A stretch of DNA of 5,989 nucleotides from positions 1-5,989 of the forward strand of contig PLXD01000208.1 in the NCBI GenBank assembly GCA_003151295.1. Direction: 5' to 3'. The notes under the pieces were generated by a model. That model saw nothing but the letters and a program-made list of their open reading frames with translations. It made no database searches and was not told where the DNA came from. Position 1 is the stretch's first letter; every line of letters starts with the position of its first letter. Positions 5,292 to 5,989 of the stretch are shown here, in pieces. This stretch comes from Chitinophagaceae bacterium. GTDB lineage: Bacteria > Bacteroidota > Bacteroidia > Chitinophagales > Chitinophagaceae. Made by a program: the position numbers and the translations under genes.

Positions 5292-5989
5292 ATGGATAAA
5301 ATAATGATCACAGGAGCCAACGGTTTGTTGGGACAGCACCTGGTAAAGCAATTGAAGAGGGAGGGCTATAGGGTCATTGCTACAGGCAAAGGAGAAGATC
5401 GTTTGCCTATGCTGGAAGGGCCGGGAATGGTTCGCTATTTTCCGCTGGATATAACCGATGAAGCCGCCGTGGAAGCGATTATGAGTCGGGAAAGGCCTGA
5501 TGTGGTGGTGCATGCCGCGGCCATCACGCAGGTGGATGAGTGCGAACTGAACCAGGACAGGTGTTTTTCGGTCAATGTGGAAGGCACGGCCAATATAATA
5601 GTCTGTGCCGAAAAGTTTGCAGGCCGGCTGGTGTATATATCGACGGATTTTGTGTTCGATGGTGAAAAAGGAAACTATGCGGAAGAAGACGCTTTAAACC
5701 CGATCAGTTGGTATGGCTTCACTAAAGTGCAGGCGGAAAGCACGGTAGAGACCTGTGAAATCCCCTGGGCCATCGTGAGGACCTGTCTCGTGTACGGAAA
5801 TGTGTTGCAGGGTACCCGTAGCAATATCATCTCCTGGGTGAAGGAAAAGCTGGAAAAAAAGGAAAAGATCAGGGTCGTCAGCGACCAGGTACGCACACCG
5901 ACCTATGTTACCGACCTGGCCAGGGGGATCCGGCTCATCATCGAAAAAAAGGCGCAGGGGATCTTTCATATCTCCGGCAAAGACCTACC
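5292..5989 (+). CDS. SDR family oxidoreductase, RmlD (dTDP-4-dehydrorhamnose reductase)-like, 3' end missing
   Basis: The frame is open from the ATG at 5292 to the right edge: 232 full codons, where RmlD-like proteins usually have about 280-310. The N-terminal Rossmann motif ITGANGLLGQHL (6-17) has the GxxGxxG pattern of extended short-chain dehydrogenases. HAAAITQVDECE (74-85), FSVNVEGTANI (92-102), STDFVFDG (117-124) and YGFTK (141-145) follow the RmlD_sub_bind pattern, with Thr118, Tyr141 and Lys145 as the catalytic triad. SDQVRTPTYVTDLA (197-210) is the typical C-terminal substrate-side motif. The family reduces dTDP-4-keto sugars or related substrates using NAD(P)H. No other rhamnose-pathway gene is in view, so the substrate cannot be assigned; Lys33 after the second strand leans weakly toward NADP(H). 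Met5 is an alternative start but would shorten the first strand. The gene is divergent from pfkA. Confidence 0.88.
   Translation, partial: MDKIMITGANGLLGQHLVKQLKREGYRVIATGKGEDRLPMLEGPGMVRYFPLDITDEAAVEAIMSRERPDVVVHAAAITQVDECELNQDRCFSVNVEGTANIIVCAEKFAGRLVYISTDFVFDGEKGNYAEEDALNPISWYGFTKVQAESTVETCEIPWAIVRTCLVYGNVLQGTRSNIISWVKEKLEKKEKIRVVSDQVRTPTYVTDLARGIRLIIEKKAQGIFHISGKDL

Noticed and set aside
1..5989. Mobile elements, CRISPR arrays, tRNA/rRNA genes, defence or toxin-antitoxin genes
   Set aside because: No transposase or integrase motif, no regular spaced repeats, and no cloverleaf-like or rRNA-like sequence was seen; the coding space is filled by metabolic enzymes.

Overview
This is a stretch of ordinary chromosomal sequence, most likely from a Bacteroidota (Bacteroidetes) bacterium, perhaps a Chitinophagaceae-like member with roughly balanced GC content. 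The reasons are protein-level resemblance (the glycosylasparaginase resembles the Elizabethkingia/Flavobacterium enzyme), the near absence of Shine-Dalgarno sequences before the starts, and matches to the Bacteroidota promoter pattern TTG-N17-23-TAnnTTTG. The genus-level suggestion is inference.

Layout, left to right. Positions 1-633 (minus) hold the N-terminal third of an exported CocE/NonD-type (peptidase S15-like) serine hydrolase that runs off the left edge. A compact 80-bp divergent spacer separates it from a plus-strand pair: a Tat-exported N4-(beta-N-acetylglucosaminyl)-L-asparaginase (714-1748) and a CutC-family TIM-barrel protein (1798-2538). The cutC stop overlaps, tail to tail, the stop of pyruvate kinase (2535-4028, minus). 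Pyruvate kinase lies 77 bp downstream of 6-phosphofructokinase (4106-5089, minus), so the two are probably one transcription unit. A 202-bp divergent spacer carries a good promoter candidate for pfkA. Then a plus-strand RmlD-like extended SDR (5292 to the right edge) begins; it is cut off by the window.

How the genes fit together. pfkA and pyk encode the two classic irreversible glycolytic steps and probably share a promoter. The pyruvate kinase has the sequence signature of K+-independent enzymes. The two left-hand enzymes are both predicted to be exported and act on amino-acid esters/peptides (inferred) and glycosyl-asparagine, which suits a scavenging lifestyle, but their adjacency does not prove a shared pathway.

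I found no RNA genes, mobile elements, CRISPR arrays or defence genes, and no convincing undescribed system. The points most worth a second look are a 19-residue insert at the autocleavage site of the asparaginase, the K+-independent signature in pyruvate kinase, a tandem duplication of the 3' end of pfkA, the cutC/pyk stop-codon overlap, and G7/G8 runs inside conserved motifs of cutC and pfkA.
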